64,000 nucleotides of DNA from contig NZ_AP022609.1 of the NCBI RefSeq assembly GCF_010729485.1, positions 310,001-374,000 of the forward strand, read 5' to 3'. A model generated the notes under the pieces. The model worked only from the letters and a program-made list of their open reading frames with translations, did no database searches and was not told the origin of the DNA. Origin of the DNA: Mycolicibacter hiberniae (GTDB taxonomy: Bacteria > Actinomycetota > Actinomycetes > Mycobacteriales > Mycobacteriaceae). This document shows, one piece after another, positions 10,307-17,814 of the stretch; within the stretch, counting starts at the first letter, position 1, and every line of letters begins with the position of its first letter. The position numbers and the translations under genes are program-made.

Positions 10307-10744
10307 ATGGCCAAGCTCTCCGGATCCATCGACGTCCCGCTGCCTCCCGAAGATGCCTGGACGCACGCCTCGGATCTGTCCCGCTACAAAGAGTGGCTGA
10401 CCATTCACCGGGTGTGGCGAAGCGTACTGCCCGAGACTCTCGACAAGGGCACCACCTTGGAGTCGATCGTCGAGGTCAAGGGCATGCTCAACAAGGTCAC
10501 GTGGACGATCGTGAACTACAAGCCGCCCACCGGCATGACCCTCAACGGCGACGGCAAGGGCGGGGTGAAGATCAAGCTGCTCGCCAAGGTGGCGCCGGCC
10601 GACGAGGGCTCCACGGTCAGCTTCGACGTGCACCTGGGCGGGCCGGCGTTGTTCGGTCCGATCGGCATGCTGGTGGCCGCCGCGCTCAAGAGTGACATCA
10701 ACGAGTCGCTGCGCCGGTTCGTGACGGTGTTCGCGCCCAACTGA
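10307..10744 (+). CDS. SRPBCC-fold protein, Rv0910-like (toxin of a proposed TA pair)
   Basis: A 145-residue START/SRPBCC-fold protein with the N-terminus MAKLSGSIDVPLPPEDAW, highly similar to what I recall of M. tuberculosis Rv0910. Rv0910 has been annotated as the toxin partner of the small protein Rv0909. A good purine-rich site (AAGGGGAAAG) precedes the ATG at 10307, which fixes the start. Only 26 bases separate it from ctpE, so no Rv0909-like gene fits in between. The fold generally binds a hydrophobic ligand, so a lipid-binding role is an equal possibility. Confidence 0.85.
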   Translation: MAKLSGSIDVPLPPEDAWTHASDLSRYKEWLTIHRVWRSVLPETLDKGTTLESIVEVKGMLNKVTWTIVNYKPPTGMTLNGDGKGGVKIKLLAKVAPADEGSTVSFDVHLGGPALFGPIGMLVAAALKSDINESLRRFVTVFAPN

Positions 10745-10838
10745 TGCCGTTGCGCGGCGGCTCGCCACGAAGCGTTGCCGGCCGGCGGGGCATGACCACG
10801 GTGTCGGTGTACGGGTCGATGCGGGCTAGTGTCACAAC

Positions 10839-11255
10839 ATGACTCGCTCGCGACCCGGTTGGCTGATCGCGCTGTGCGCGGCGACTCTGTCGGGCAGTGC
10901 CTGGCTGCCGTGGCTGCACACCACGGCCCACGGTGGCGGGCATGCCAGTGCGATCGGGGGCAGTGCCGGCGCCATCGAGCTGCCGCCCCGCTTCGGTGTC
11001 GGCCAGCTGATCGTGCTGCTGGCCTCCGTCCTGCTGGTGGCCGGCGCGATGGTCGCCCGGGAGCTGTTCACCCGACTGGCCGCGGTTGCCGCGCTGCTGG
11101 ACACCGTGGCGATCGCTGCGTTGGGCGTGTGGTACTACCGCGTGAACGTCGTAGCTCCGATCGCCGCCGGCTATGGGCTCTACATCGGCGCCGTCGCCGT
11201 GGCGGGCGCGCTGGTGTGTTCGCTGTGGGCGCTGGTCATCGCAGTGCGGCGATGA
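10839..11255 (+). CDS. Four-helix membrane protein (Rv0912-like)
   Basis: A 138-residue protein with four strong hydrophobic segments (about residues 8-28, 52-74, 80-98 and 108-130) and a conserved-looking WLPWLHTTAHGGGH loop after the first helix. No enzyme motif is visible. It sits where Rv0912 lies in M. tuberculosis, after the ctpE-Rv0910 block, but the Rv0911 glyoxalase that normally intervenes is absent; only 94 bases separate it from the SRPBCC gene. Its last 20 bases overlap the end of the convergent oxidoreductase gene. Function unknown. Confidence 0.75.
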   Translation: MTRSRPGWLIALCAATLSGSAWLPWLHTTAHGGGHASAIGGSAGAIELPPRFGVGQLIVLLASVLLVAGAMVARELFTRLAAVAALLDTVAIAALGVWYYRVNVVAPIAAGYGLYIGAVAVAGALVCSLWALVIAVRR

Positions 11256-12054
11256 CCTCGGCGAAGGCCCGGGCGTGTTGCTGCTGGACGGTGAAGTAGC
11301 TGATCCCGTACCGGCTGCGGAGTTCACGCAGGGCGTCGGCCATGTCGCGGACCGATCCCGACAACACGGCCGGTGAGGCCAGCAGCTGCTCATCGGACGA
11401 CGCCGGCGCGAACCGGCGGGTAAGCGACAGATCGGGTATCCCGGACGGCCCGGTCGGCACCGCCGTGATGGCCAGGTTGAACTCCAGGGTGTCGAACCGG
11501 TCGCCGGCCGCCGCGCGGACGAAGCCGACCCGCTCGGCCAGCGGATCCTCGGCGTCGCGCACCCGCGCTCCGGTCAACCCGACGATGCCGGCATGGCGGG
11601 CCGCTACCGACAGCAGCCGGTCGCCGTTGCCGGCGATCAGGATGGGCACACCGGGCTGGTGCGTGGCCAGGTAGCTCGTCACATGCTCGAGGTAGTCGAC
11701 CCGCCGGCCGGCGGCGGGAAAGGGCAGCTCGGCGGCCTCGAACTCGGCGCGCACGTAACCCGCACCCAAGCCCACCTCCAGCCGGCCGTCCGACAACAGG
11801 TCGGTGTCGGCGATATCGCGGGCCAGCAGCGCCGGTTTGTAGAAGCAGGCGTTGAGGACGTAGGTGCCCAGCCGGATCGTCGAGGTGGCCGCGGCGGCCG
11901 CGACGAGCACCGGGAACGGGGCCGGGGCGCCGAGATGGTCGGGCACGTGCAGGACGTCGAAGCCGTAGCCTTCCAGCCGCCGAGCGGTGTCGGCGAGATC
12001 GGCCGCAGAGCGAACCCGGTTGAGGCCCACGCCGAAGCGGAACTGTCTGTGCAC
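11236..12054 (-). CDS. F420-dependent LLM-class oxidoreductase
   Basis: A 272-residue TIM-barrel protein of the luciferase-like monooxygenase class; layout and length fit the F420-using subgroup (TIGR03621-like). Typical segments are the N-terminal FRFGVGLN strand, GYGFDVLHVPDHLG, IRLGTYVLNACF and LEVGLGAGYVRAEFEAA, followed by PVLIAGNG-like LIAGNGDRLL. F420 enzymes of this kind reduce or oxidise small organic substrates, which are unknown here. The start is set at the GTG at 12054 because AGGAGG stands six bases before it; a TTG at 12069 would include that site in the coding region. Its 3' end overlaps the convergent membrane-protein gene by 20 bases. Confidence 0.85.
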   Translation of the reverse strand: MHRQFRFGVGLNRVRSAADLADTARRLEGYGFDVLHVPDHLGAPAPFPVLVAAAAATSTIRLGTYVLNACFYKPALLARDIADTDLLSDGRLEVGLGAGYVRAEFEAAELPFPAAGRRVDYLEHVTSYLATHQPGVPILIAGNGDRLLSVAARHAGIVGLTGARVRDAEDPLAERVGFVRAAAGDRFDTLEFNLAITAVPTGPSGIPDLSLTRRFAPASSDEQLLASPAVLSGSVRDMADALRELRSRYGISYFTVQQQHARAFAEVIAALR

Positions 12055-12098
12055 CTGAATCCTCCTCAACCGGCCACGCCGAATGCCGGGCTCTGCGG

Positions 12099-13235
12099 TC
12101 AGCGCGGCGGGCGCAAGGACGGTGCCGGCGACGGGAAGCGGGTCTCACTGTCCGCCGACTCATCCTGTTGCGCCACCGGGAAAACCCACTTGCCGGAGAG
12201 GATGTCGTTCTCCGGCTGGTAGAGCCGGACGGTGTAGTTCCAGCCCGGGGTGATCGGCAGGCAGTTGGTGTCCTCGGCGGAACAGTCGCCGAACTGCACG
12301 GTCACCGATCCGTCCGGCGCCTTGGCGGCGGTGATGTTGTTGACCGAGTACGCCTGCTGCGGGTTCTCCGTGAGGTAGCCGTTCTTGTTGTAGACGGTGA
12401 CCGACCAGAAGCCCTTCACCGGAACGTCTTTGACCGTCAGGCGGTACACCGTGTTGCCGTCGTTGCGGGCCGGCCGGACAGTGAGGTACAGGGCCTCGGT
12501 CTCGGGATTGCCGCCCCATCCGGCGGCCGCGCCGATCAGATGCCGCACCGGGTCGGTGTCGGCCTGGGTGCCGAACATGCCCCGGGTGTCGGGCAGGGTC
12601 TCGGCCAGGTCCAGCAGGGCGTCGTTGACCTTCTTCTGGCTGACCGGATCCCACCGGGGTACCTCGAAGCTGCCGGGGTTGTCTTGGCGGACCGTGATCG
12701 CGTCCTGCAGCCGGTGTGCTGCGGCCAGGTCGGCGCTGTCGCCGGGGTCGGCCAGGATGCGCACGGCCACCAGGACGTAGCGGGTGCCCACGCGCTCCTC
12801 ATCCAGGGTGTGCTGGCCACCCCCGTAGAAGATGTCGGTGACGTACTCGTCCTGGTTGATCACCTGCGCCGACATGTAGCGCTGCCCGGCATCGGGCAGG
12901 GTCAGGGTCACCGGGCCGGCCTGCAGGTCGAACACCGCCGCCGAATACAGCGTGTCCCGGTTGGGCCGCACCACCAATTGCCGGTCGATCGGTGTGACTT
13001 CGCGCAGGTGGAAAAAGCGGCCGAAACCGTTCTCGTTGACGACGTTGGTGAACTCCTGGTCGCTGATGGCCCGCACGAAATTGTCCGGCGACACCAGGAC
13101 CATGCCGTTGGGGGTGCTGCGCGGCGTCTGGTTCGCCAGTGGGTGCGGTCCGGCCTGGGTCACCGTCAGGGCGCAGCCGGACAGGGCCAGCGCCGTCGCC
13201 GCCATCCCGAACGCGCAAAGCCATCGTTTGGACAT
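12099..13235 (-). CDS. Exported lipoprotein with DUF1254/DUF1214-like domains
   Basis: A 378-residue protein beginning with a lipoprotein signal and lipobox LSGC (about residues 17-20). The body matches the DUF1254-DUF1214 layout: an N-terminal half with VVRPNRDTLYSAAVFDL and QRYMSAQVINQDEY, and a C-terminal half with KGFWSVTVYNKNGYLTENP and WNYTVRLYQPE. Proteins of this type are exported and widespread in bacteria; no biochemical function is established that I know of. The ATG at 13235 is chosen because the signal peptide begins there. The divergent gene at 13383 encodes another exported protein with a DUF1214-like segment, suggesting paired function. Confidence 0.8.
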   Translation of the reverse strand: MSKRWLCAFGMAATALALSGCALTVTQAGPHPLANQTPRSTPNGMVLVSPDNFVRAISDQEFTNVVNENGFGRFFHLREVTPIDRQLVVRPNRDTLYSAAVFDLQAGPVTLTLPDAGQRYMSAQVINQDEYVTDIFYGGGQHTLDEERVGTRYVLVAVRILADPGDSADLAAAHRLQDAITVRQDNPGSFEVPRWDPVSQKKVNDALLDLAETLPDTRGMFGTQADTDPVRHLIGAAAGWGGNPETEALYLTVRPARNDGNTVYRLTVKDVPVKGFWSVTVYNKNGYLTENPQQAYSVNNITAAKAPDGSVTVQFGDCSAEDTNCLPITPGWNYTVRLYQPENDILSGKWVFPVAQQDESADSETRFPSPAPSLRPPR

Positions 13236-13290
13236 GCAGCGCAACCTACCCGTCGGCCCGGGCAGGCGTCGGCATGGGATTGCCGACCTG

Positions 13291-13307
13291 ACGCGCGAAA
13301 TGCGCGT
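13291..13307. promoter_or_regulatory. Inverted repeat ACGCGC-N5-GCGCGT
   Basis: A perfect 6-base inverted repeat with a five-base spacer lies in the 147-base gap between the two divergent exported-protein genes. Its place suggests an operator acting on both; no regulator gene is adjacent. Confidence 0.35.
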
Positions 13308-13333
13308 TGCGGCTATTGCAACCCCTGAAGACC

Positions 13334-13346
13334 GGACGTATCGTCC
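13334..13346. promoter_or_regulatory. Inverted repeat GGACG-TAT-CGTCC
   Basis: A second perfect inverted repeat (5-base arms, 3-base centre) sits 36 bases before the ATG at 13383, just upstream of an A-rich leader. It could be an operator for the rightward gene. No binding protein can be assigned. Confidence 0.35.
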
Positions 13347-13382
13347 AAAATAAAAATTCACCGTGAGTAAAAAGAGAAAACT

Positions 13383-15371
13383 ATGAGTGCGAGCGGGGGA
13401 GTGGTCGTGGAGCTGACCGGGAACGGGGCGGCGGGCGTAAGCCGAACGCGCCGCTACGGCATGGCCGCGGCGGCCGCGGGCACCGCGCTGTCGCTGGTGG
13501 TGGGCGCTCCGCCGGCCCACTCCGCCACCGCCTCGCCCGCGGTCGCGTTGACGGCCACCGACGGGTTCCAGCCGGCGATCGACGCGTTGCTGGAGGTCAT
13601 GAGGCAGACCGTCGAGTACGACATGGCGCTGCCCTACGCGATCCCCGGCAGCGAAGACAACGTCATGGAGATGGTGCGAAACACCAACTACCAGTTGCTC
13701 AGTGCCGGGCTGTCACGCGTGACGAATCTGTTCAACGGCGTGTTCTTCCAATCGCCGGAGGTCATCGCAGGCAATGCCACCGAGCCCCGGCAATACTTCG
13801 ACTTCTTCACCCCGGACATCTACTACCGGGTGACCGCCGGGCTGGCGCCGGGCGCCACCTACGTGCTGCACGGCACCATCGGGGACGGCACCGAGCACTT
13901 CGCGATCAGCACCCAGGCCGTCACCGGCGGCACGGCGCAGGCCATCCAGGATCTGGAGCTCAACGAGGGCCTGGTGCTCAACCCCGACGGCAGCTTCACC
14001 GTCTACATCGGGCCGGAGGCACCGGCCGGTGCGCTGAACTTCATGGACTCGACCGACGCCACCGTCGGCGGTGCCGCGACGCTGCTGATCCGCGACATCC
14101 TCGGCGACTGGGCCAAGGGACCCGGCGCCATCACCATCCAATGTGTCGCCGACTGCCCGCCGTTCTTCGCCATCCCCGAGGGCGGCTTCTTCCCGACCGA
14201 CGATCCGGTGGCCACCACCCTGGCCGGCTCCGGCGGGCTGGGCTCGGTCGACGACATCCTGACCATGCTGTTCAGCGCCTTCGCCCAGATCGTCGGCCCC
14301 TTCAACGCCCGTGCCATCGAGGGCGGGGCGTCGGTGGGCATGAACATTCCCGCCAACACCATGCATGATCTGGGCCCGCAGACCAGCTACGGCGCCGGTC
14401 TGGCCAGCGCGGTCGTCACCGGCGGCAACTTCGACCTGAACTCCGATGAGGCGCTGGTCATCAAGATTCCGAGCCTGGAGTCGGCCTACAGCGGCATCCA
14501 GCTGATGAACGTCTACGGCGGGGCGCTGCCCTACGTCATGGCGCAGACCACCCTGAACCACACCACCACTTTTCACGCCGACGACGGCTACACCTACTAC
14601 GTCGTCAGCGGCACCAACCCGGGCGTGGCGAACTGGCTGGACACGGGGGGCTTGTCCCGGGGCGAGATCTTCGCTCGTTTCGAGCACGTCGCCGACCCCG
14701 ACAGCGCGCTGGGCCAGAACGTGAGCGCGCAGGTGGTGCCGATCAGCGACCTCGCCCAGTATCTGCCCGCCGGCACTCCGACCGTCAGCCCCGAGGAATT
14801 CGCCGCCGACATGACGCAGCGGGTGTTGTCCTACGGCTACGGGCTGGATCTGTCCCGGATGAACGCCCAGCCGGACTGGGTGCTGCAGAACCTGCTGATG
14901 AACTCGCTGCAAGCCCTGATGGGCGAGGAGAACTACGGCGAGGTGTTCGGCGAGCAGCCGTTCACCCCGATGGCGCTGCGGTTCACCGAAGCGCTGAGCC
15001 CGGACTGGGATGCCGTGCTGCGCAGCGCCATGGACAACCCGATGGAAAGCCTGACCGCGGTGTGGAATGCGTTGCCGCTGCTGGCCAGCGACATCAACCT
15101 GCCCGTCTCACTGTTCCTGGCGCAGACCGCCCTGTCGGTGGTGATGCCCCAGCTGCTGCTTCCGGCCATCAACGGGGTGCTCTTCGATCCCAACACCAGC
15201 CTCATGGCCGGGCTGCTCAACGCCCGCGACGATCTGGCCACGGTGATCTTGACTGCGAACGACGACTGGCCGACCGCACTGAGCGAGCGCGCGGCGGAGC
15301 AATGGGCGAACATGTCGGAGTTGATCGCCTCGACCCCGAGCTTCGACCTGATGGATCTGTTCGGCGGCTGA
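13383..15371 (+). CDS. Exported protein with a DUF1214-like segment
   Basis: A 662-residue protein with an N-terminal signal: a basic stretch SRTRRYG, an Ala-rich hydrophobic core and a cleavage-like site PAHSA (about residues 45-50). The double arginine suggests, but does not prove, Tat export. The middle (about residues 340-440) contains ALVIKIPSLESAYSGIQL and PGVANWLDTGG, which resemble the DUF1214 pattern of substrate-free exported proteins; the first 300 residues hold many aromatic and Gly-rich strands. I recognise no catalytic motif. The ATG follows a weak AAAGAG site. It is divergent from the DUF1254-type lipoprotein and ends 16 bases before the tRNA on the other strand. Confidence 0.75.
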   Translation: MSASGGVVVELTGNGAAGVSRTRRYGMAAAAAGTALSLVVGAPPAHSATASPAVALTATDGFQPAIDALLEVMRQTVEYDMALPYAIPGSEDNVMEMVRNTNYQLLSAGLSRVTNLFNGVFFQSPEVIAGNATEPRQYFDFFTPDIYYRVTAGLAPGATYVLHGTIGDGTEHFAISTQAVTGGTAQAIQDLELNEGLVLNPDGSFTVYIGPEAPAGALNFMDSTDATVGGAATLLIRDILGDWAKGPGAITIQCVADCPPFFAIPEGGFFPTDDPVATTLAGSGGLGSVDDILTMLFSAFAQIVGPFNARAIEGGASVGMNIPANTMHDLGPQTSYGAGLASAVVTGGNFDLNSDEALVIKIPSLESAYSGIQLMNVYGGALPYVMAQTTLNHTTTFHADDGYTYYVVSGTNPGVANWLDTGGLSRGEIFARFEHVADPDSALGQNVSAQVVPISDLAQYLPAGTPTVSPEEFAADMTQRVLSYGYGLDLSRMNAQPDWVLQNLLMNSLQALMGEENYGEVFGEQPFTPMALRFTEALSPDWDAVLRSAMDNPMESLTAVWNALPLLASDINLPVSLFLAQTALSVVMPQLLLPAINGVLFDPNTSLMAGLLNARDDLATVILTANDDWPTALSERAAEQWANMSELIASTPSFDLMDLFGG

Positions 15372-15387
15372 TCGGCGACACCTCTGG

Positions 15388-15460
15388 TGCCCCCGGCAGG
15401 ATTCGAACCTGCGACACCGGCTTTAGGAGAGCCGTGCTCTATCCCCTGAGCTACGGGGGC
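15388..15460 (-). tRNA. tRNA-Arg (anticodon CCU)
   Basis: Read on the minus strand, the 73 bases form a full cloverleaf: acceptor GCCCCCG pairing with CGGGGGC, D-arm GCTC...GAGC, anticodon stem CGGCT/AGCCG with loop CTCCTAA (anticodon CCU, reading AGG), and a T-arm with GTTCGAATC. The discriminator is A and CCA is encoded directly after it (15385-15387). The 3' end faces the exported-protein gene. In mycobacteria this tRNA is usually called argW; the symbol is left open. Confidence 0.95.
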
Positions 15461-15595
15461 GGGGGACCTAGAAAGCGGTCGGTGTAGAGAACCCGCGGGG
15501 CCGTCTCATGCTAGTCGGCGAGCTGGCGGCCGCGGCATTTGGGCTCGCGGCGGCGCTAGCGCGTCTCCGGTAAGGCGGCGGGCGCGTTGGGCGCC

Positions 15596-16123
15596 TCAGT
15601 CGCTGGTCGTGGCTTTGTTTCGCTGGTAGTGCCGGCGTGCCTTCATCCGGTTGCCGCAGATGGCCATCGAGCACCACCGGGCCGTATTGGGCTTGCTGCG
15701 ATCAATCAGGAACAGTTGGCAGTCGGCATTGGCGCAGGGCCGCAGTCGCCCTGGGCTGGAGATCCGCAGTGCGTCCCAGGCGAGGATGGCGCGCGCAGCG
15801 GCCGGCGACGCCTTGCCGGTGTCCAGGGTCCAGGTGATGCCGTTGTCGCTGAGTGCTGGGAACAGTCCGACTCCAACGAGGAACGGCTGCAGGGCCTGCG
15901 GCGTCCGGTCTCCACGCACGATGTCTTGCAGCGCATCCCGGACGTCGCGGAGTTCTTGCATGCGCTGTTCGTTTGCCGGGCCGAGGTCGCGGGAACTCAA
16001 CCACGCTGGTGCCGTCACCGGGTCCGCGAGTTCATCGCGTGCCACGCCGTCGATGACGGGGGTGGAGTTGAGCAAGTCCAAGAGCAGCGCCTCGTCGCCG
16101 CGGCCGGCCACCACGATATCCAT
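15596..16123 (-). CDS. CGNR zinc-finger regulator (ABATE domain)
   Basis: A 175-residue protein of the ABATE/CGNR family. The C-terminal treble-clef finger is complete: CANADCQLFLIDRS near residue 130, then WCSMAICGNRMKARRHY. The N-terminal part is the helical ABATE (stress-induced transcriptional regulator) domain, beginning around LLLDLLNSTP. Such proteins are thought to be DNA-binding regulators of neighbouring catabolic or stress genes. It is divergent from the alpha/beta hydrolase operon across an 80-base AT-rich gap, so it most likely controls that operon and itself. Target and ligand are unknown. Confidence 0.85.
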   Translation of the reverse strand: MDIVVAGRGDEALLLDLLNSTPVIDGVARDELADPVTAPAWLSSRDLGPANEQRMQELRDVRDALQDIVRGDRTPQALQPFLVGVGLFPALSDNGITWTLDTGKASPAAARAILAWDALRISSPGRLRPCANADCQLFLIDRSKPNTARWCSMAICGNRMKARRHYQRNKATTSD

Positions 16124-16141
16124 ATAACCTCCAAAAATCTA

Positions 16142-16202
16142 TTGACAGGTTACATCACGGGTGCTTCACTCCTAACTATCAAAAATAAATTAAGGAGTTA
16201 GG
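16142..16202 (+). promoter_or_regulatory. Promoter-like TTGACA and hairpin over the ribosome binding site
   Basis: TTGACA stands at 16142-16147; a weak -10 (TTCACT) would lie 17 bases on. From 16171 a seven-base arm CCTAACT pairs perfectly with AGTTAGG at 16196-16202, leaving an A-rich 18-base loop. The hairpin ends one base before the hydrolase ATG and includes part of its AAGGAG site, so it could limit translation, or be the binding site of the divergent CGNR regulator. Confidence 0.4.
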
Positions 16203-16203
16203 T

Positions 16204-17076
16204 ATGGTTGCTACGGCCAGATACCACCACGCCACCGTCGGCGGGCGCCGGTTGTTCTACCGCGAAGCCGGACGCGGTGATGCGCCCGCCGTTGTATTGC
16301 TGCACGGCTTTCCGACCAGCTCGTACATGTTTCGGGATCTGATCACCCGCCTGGCGGACGACTACCACGTGATCGCCCCGGACTACCTCGGCTTCGGCTA
16401 TTCGGACATGCCGCTGGCGAGCGAGTTCGACTACACCTTCGACAACCTCGCGGAACTCACGCAGGCACTGCTGGACCAGCTGGGGCTGGACCGCTATGTG
16501 ATCTATGTCCAGGACTATGGGGCCCCGATCGGCTGGCGGCTGGCGCTGAACCGCCCCGACTCCATCCGCGCGATTGTCACGCAGAACGGCAATGGCTATG
16601 ACGAGGGGTTCGTCGAAGGCTTCTGGAAAACCGTCTGGGACTACCAGCGTGAGCAGACACCCGAGACGGAGGCGGCCATCCGGACGGCGTTGGATGCCGA
16701 GTCGATCAGATGGCAGTACCTGACCGGCGCCCCGGATGAGACCGTGGTCAGCCCCGATACCTGGACTCTGGATGCTGCGCTCCTGGCTCGTCCGGGCAAT
16801 GACGAGATTCAACTCAAGCTCTTCCGGGACTACGCCACCAATCCGCCGATGTATCCCGCTCTGCACGAGTACCTGCGCACCAGTGAAGTCCCGGTGCTGG
16901 CGGTCTGGGGTCAAGGGGACCCGATCTTTGGCCCCGAGGGTGCCCGAGCATTCGGCCGCGACGCCGTCGACGCGGAGATCCATCTGCTCGATGGCGGCCA
17001 CTTTCTGCTGGAGACCGCCGCCGACGAGGTCGCCGCCCTGATCAAGGGCTTCTTGAGCCGGGTCGGCGGACAGTAG
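16204..17076 (+). CDS. Alpha/beta hydrolase with aspartate nucleophile (dehalogenase/epoxide hydrolase type)
   Basis: A 290-residue alpha/beta hydrolase. The oxyanion motif LLHGFPTSS is near residue 35; the nucleophile elbow reads VQDYGAPIGWR near residue 103, with aspartate rather than serine, as in haloalkane dehalogenases and epoxide hydrolases. A probable acid is in GQGDPIFG and the catalytic histidine in LDGGHFLLE. It should therefore attack a C-halogen or epoxide carbon through an ester intermediate; which of the two cannot be told. AAGGAG precedes the ATG at 16204. It heads an operon with a HAD protein and two oxidoreductases, divergent from a CGNR regulator. Confidence 0.85.
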   Translation: MVATARYHHATVGGRRLFYREAGRGDAPAVVLLHGFPTSSYMFRDLITRLADDYHVIAPDYLGFGYSDMPLASEFDYTFDNLAELTQALLDQLGLDRYVIYVQDYGAPIGWRLALNRPDSIRAIVTQNGNGYDEGFVEGFWKTVWDYQREQTPETEAAIRTALDAESIRWQYLTGAPDETVVSPDTWTLDAALLARPGNDEIQLKLFRDYATNPPMYPALHEYLRTSEVPVLAVWGQGDPIFGPEGARAFGRDAVDAEIHLLDGGHFLLETAADEVAALIKGFLSRVGGQ

Positions 17077-17090
17077 CCGTCATTGCCGCC

Positions 17091-17780
17091 GTGGCCCGAC
17101 CTGTGGTCCTGGTCTTCGACGTCAACGAGACCCTTATCGACATCGAAGCACTGGAGCCGTATTTCGTCAGATTGTTCGGGCGTCCCGGCGCGCTCCGGGA
17201 GTGGTTTGGCCAGCTGGTCATGTATTCGATGGCCGTCACACTGGCCGACTGCTATACCGGCTTCTTCGCCTTGGGTCAGGCCGCGCTGAGGATGCTCGCC
17301 GAGACGCACGGCGTGCAATTGGCGGACGGCGACGTGGCGGCCCTGACCGACGCGATGGCTACCATGCCGGCACATCCCGATGTTGCACCCGGGCTGGCAC
17401 GCCTGCGCGACGACGGCTATCGATTGGTGGCGCTCACCAACTCGCCGAGCCGCCGCGGTCGCCGGACAGCCTTGGAAAGTGCTGGTCTGGACGGTTATTT
17501 CGAGCGCCAGTTCAGCGTCGACGCGCTGCGGATCTTCACGCCCGTAACGGCGCTGTACCTGCACACGGCCGGCGACCTGAGAGTGCGGGCTTCGGCCTGC
17601 ATGATGGTCGCCGCCCACGCCTGGGACACGATCGGCGCGCAATCCGCCGGATTCAGTGGAGCGTTGATCGCGCGCCCCGGCAACGCGCCGCTACGAGCGG
17701 AGGGGGTTCACCAGCCCGACCTCATCGCAGCCGACCTCGTCGATCTCGCAGAAAAACTGGCGCAGAAATTCGAATCATAG
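17091..17780 (+). CDS. HAD hydrolase, haloacid dehalogenase type II-like, lacking the usual lysine
   Basis: A 229-residue HAD-superfamily protein of the L-2-haloacid dehalogenase type. The nucleophile motif FDVNETLID is at residues 9-17, the second motif is LTNSPSR near residue 117 and the last is VAAHAWDTIGA near residue 165. The position that carries the conserved lysine (usually in a YKPAPEVY-like segment) reads FTPVTALY here, so threonine replaces it through an AAG-to-ACG-type change. The enzyme may be weakened or altered. GTG start at 17091, 14 bases after the hydrolase stop. With the preceding hydrolase it suggests a route from haloalkane to haloacid to hydroxyacid, but this is inference. 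Confidence 0.8.
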   Translation: MARPVVLVFDVNETLIDIEALEPYFVRLFGRPGALREWFGQLVMYSMAVTLADCYTGFFALGQAALRMLAETHGVQLADGDVAALTDAMATMPAHPDVAPGLARLRDDGYRLVALTNSPSRRGRRTALESAGLDGYFERQFSVDALRIFTPVTALYLHTAGDLRVRASACMMVAAHAWDTIGAQSAGFSGALIARPGNAPLRAEGVHQPDLIAADLVDLAEKLAQKFES

Positions 17781-17814
17781 TACGCACCAAAAATCTTCAT
17801 AGGAGATGAAACTG

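Noticed and set aside
15385..15460. tRNA-Arg as attachment site of an island covering the 15.6-19.7 kb genes
   Set aside because: Islands usually integrate at the 3' end of a tRNA, which here faces the other way, and I found no direct repeat of the tRNA 3' end, no integrase and no mobility gene.
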